A stretch of 7,971 nucleotides of DNA from JAIPEK01 sp041685935 (GTDB lineage Bacteria > Desulfobacterota > Desulfobacteria > Desulfobacterales > Desulfobacteraceae). Below are positions 6,701 to 7,971 of this stretch, in pieces. The notes under the pieces were generated by a model, which made no database searches, was not told where the DNA came from, and was given only the letters and a program-made list of their open reading frames with translations. A program made the position numbers and the translations under genes. The stretch is from contig JAWLES010000112.1 in assembly GCA_041685935.1 (NCBI GenBank), positions 1-7,971 on the forward strand, written 5' to 3'. The first letter of the stretch is position 1, and each line of letters opens with the position of its first letter.

Positions 6701-6852
6701 TCAAAAAACTCCTCTGTCTTTTCCATGTTGATTACAAATACACGCAAAGCCTCCCCGAATCTATGAAGTTAAAGTGATTAAAGGATAAAGTCAACATAAG
6801 ATAACGGAATTTTATTGTGGACTCATCCCATTTTATGTGCTAATTCAAAAAA
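6701..6852. promoter_or_regulatory. Divergent intergenic region between the acyl-CoA dehydrogenase and the MBL hydrolase
   Basis: This 152 bp AT-rich region must serve both directions. For the leftward gene, TTGACT on the complement (6789-6794) is followed after 17 bases by the weak box TAACTT (6766-6771), giving a leader of about 60 bases. For the rightward gene, TTGTGG (6815-6820) has no convincing -10 box at the right distance, and no Shine-Dalgarno sequence precedes ATG 6853. A partial direct repeat AAAGT (6771-6775 and 6787-6791) lies within the leftward promoter candidate. No clear operator palindrome was seen. Confidence 0.4.
6709..6715 (-). promoter_or_regulatory. Ribosome binding site of the acyl-CoA dehydrogenase gene
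   Basis: The complement reads AGAGGAG, separated from the ATG at 6700 by 8 bases. It supports this start over any further upstream codon. Confidence 0.7.
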
Positions 6853-7698
6853 ATGCGAATTCGATGTTGGGGCTCAAGAGGATCCATACCCGTATCCGGC
6901 CGGGAATACCTCAAATACGGAGGGGACACCACCTGTATCGAGGTTGAAACCAAAGCAGGCGATTCCATTGTCATCGATGCCGGGACCGGGATAAGAAAAC
7001 TTGGAGAGACCTCTTATTTCAGATCAATAGAGGAATTTCATCTACTGTTCACCCACAGCCACCTGGACCATGTGATCGGATTCAACTTCTTTGCCCCCCT
7101 GTTTCTCAAGAACAGAAAAATTATCGTTCCTGACAGCGCCTTTGTTCACACTGATGTTCAGACAATGATCAAAACCATCATGAGGCCGCCGCTGTTTCCC
7201 ATAACACTTGAAGAGATAAAGGCGGATATCCGTTTTACAAAGGGGATGCAAACCCGGAAACCCCTTACCATCGGGTCGGTGACAATAGAAACCATTCCGC
7301 TGAGCCATCCTGGCGGCGGCCTTGGATACAAACTCACCGAACAGGGTAAAACCTTCGTCTTTATCACGGACAATGAGCCCGGCTACCCCCATCCGGGGGG
7401 ATTGCGATTCGAGGACTACGTGGCATTTTCCAGGGGTGCAGATATTCTGTTTCACGATGCCGAATTCACATGGGACGAATATCAGCCCAGACAGGGCTGG
7501 GGACATTCTCCCATACCTGAAGTGTTACAGCTGGCAATTGACGCCGGGGTCGACAGGCTCGGCTTTTTTCATATCAACCAGGGACGGGACGACGCGCAGA
7601 TGGATCATCTTGTTGCTGATGCCGGAGCCCGTCTTCTTGCTCTCAATTCTCCAATCGAATGCTTTGCCGTTCCGAGCGGCATGGAAATTCATCTGTGA
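6853..7698 (+). CDS. MBL-fold metallo-hydrolase, RNase Z/PhnP/cyclic phosphodiesterase-like group
   Basis: Cytoplasmic metal-dependent hydrolase, probably of a phosphodiester or similar bond. The 281 aa protein begins with R-C-W-G-S-R-G-S-I-P (4-13) and K-Y-G-G-D-T-T-C-I-E (21-30), the N-terminus typical of this single-domain group, so ATG 6853 is secure although no ribosome site is seen. Metal ligands are visible as THSHLDH (67-73: His68, His70, Asp72, His73), His152 in LSHPGG, Asp173 in ITDNEP, and His201 in FHDAEFT or His218 in WGHSP. The last histidine is probably His240 (FFHINQGRDD). The set appears complete. There is no signal peptide and no second domain. The substrate is not predictable from the neighbours. 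The following transporter gene starts within about 10-65 bases, so the two may be co-transcribed. Confidence 0.88.
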   Translation: MRIRCWGSRGSIPVSGREYLKYGGDTTCIEVETKAGDSIVIDAGTGIRKLGETSYFRSIEEFHLLFTHSHLDHVIGFNFFAPLFLKNRKIIVPDSAFVHTDVQTMIKTIMRPPLFPITLEEIKADIRFTKGMQTRKPLTIGSVTIETIPLSHPGGGLGYKLTEQGKTFVFITDNEPGYPHPGGLRFEDYVAFSRGADILFHDAEFTWDEYQPRQGWGHSPIPEVLQLAIDAGVDRLGFFHINQGRDDAQMDHLVADAGARLLALNSPIECFAVPSGMEIHL

Positions 7699-7705
7699 TT
7701 CCGAT

Positions 7706-7971
7706 TTGAATTTATCCGTTTTTGAAAAAGTCAAAACATGGAGCCGGACCACCGGAAGAATCATGTTTTCCTGGCAGATGCTGGCCATGTTCGCCTTCGG
7801 GTTCGCTTCAGGCTTTCCCTTTTATATTATAAAAGACGTACTCAAGGCATGGATGACCGATGCAAACGTGGATCTGACCACCATCGGCATTTTTTCCGCC
7901 GTAACCATGCCCTATACACTGAAATTTCTCTGGTCTCCGCTCATGGACCGGTACGTTCCCCCTTTCCTCGG
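7706..7971 (+). CDS. AmpG-like MFS transporter, N-terminal fragment (runs off window)
   Basis: Start of an inner-membrane major facilitator transporter. Translation by hand gives FAFGFASGFPFYIIKD early in the protein (first membrane helix), then LKAWMTDANVDLTTIGIFSA and YTLKFLWSPLMDRYVPPFL. The F-L-W-S-P-L-M-D-R-Y loop and the L-x-A-W-M-T segment match what I recall of AmpG, the anhydro-muropeptide permease, and its many relatives; relatives with other substrates are common, so muropeptide uptake is not proven. The start is uncertain. TTG at 7706 gives a basic cytoplasmic N-terminus (K-V-K-T-W-S-R-T-T-G-R) before the first helix but has no clear ribosome site. ATG at 7763 has GGAAGA (7754-7759) just upstream but begins directly in the helix. 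The frame is open from before 7706 to the window end. It follows the MBL gene on the same strand. Confidence 0.72.
   Translation, partial: MNLSVFEKVKTWSRTTGRIMFSWQMLAMFAFGFASGFPFYIIKDVLKAWMTDANVDLTTIGIFSAVTMPYTLKFLWSPLMDRYVPPFL

Noticed and set aside
6559..6747. Small open frame (62 codons) upstream of and overlapping the dehydrogenase start on the same strand
   Set aside because: It is out of frame with the dehydrogenase, mostly inside it, and has no ribosome site or recognisable protein features.

Overview
The window looks like chromosomal DNA from a Gram-negative bacterium, most likely a sulfate-reducer-type member of the Desulfobacterota (former Deltaproteobacteria). This placement is an inference. 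It rests on moderate GC content, a long (about 615 aa) acyl-CoA dehydrogenase beside a small phasin-like protein and an ABC1/UbiB kinase, an orphan cheD, and a NitT/TauT-type ABC transporter whose binding protein carries a Tat signal. No rRNA, tRNA, mobile element, CRISPR array or long repeat was recognised. The window is densely coding, and the two largest intergenic gaps (about 150-160 bp) both lie between divergent genes.

Region 1 (1-2095, minus strand) is an ABC uptake cluster of the nitrate/sulfonate/bicarbonate/taurine type. It is read right to left: a signal-less binding-protein-like protein, then the ATPase, then a Tat-exported binding protein cut by the window edge. No permease lies in the window, so it is probably further left. 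The stand-alone cytoplasmic NrtA-like protein beside the ATPase resembles a split version of cyanobacterial NrtC/CmpC, in which such a domain is fused to the ATPase. Spacing is tight (18 bp, then a 1-base TGATG overlap), which suggests one operon.

Region 2 (2096-2767) is a divergent intergenic region followed by a rightward cheD homologue. The usual catalytic cysteine is a serine and the protein has no cysteine at all, so it may not be a deamidase. This is the most notable single observation.

Region 3 (2773-6700, minus strand) is a likely operon of acyl-CoA dehydrogenase, phasin-like coiled-coil protein and UbiB/AarF-family kinase with two C-terminal membrane segments. It joins fatty or organic acyl-CoA oxidation to a probable lipid- or quinone-related kinase. 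UbiB and cheD converge with only 5 bp between their stop codons.

Region 4 (6701-7971) is a second divergent intergenic region followed by a rightward metallo-beta-lactamase-fold hydrolase. The start of an AmpG-like MFS transporter follows closely and runs off the right edge.
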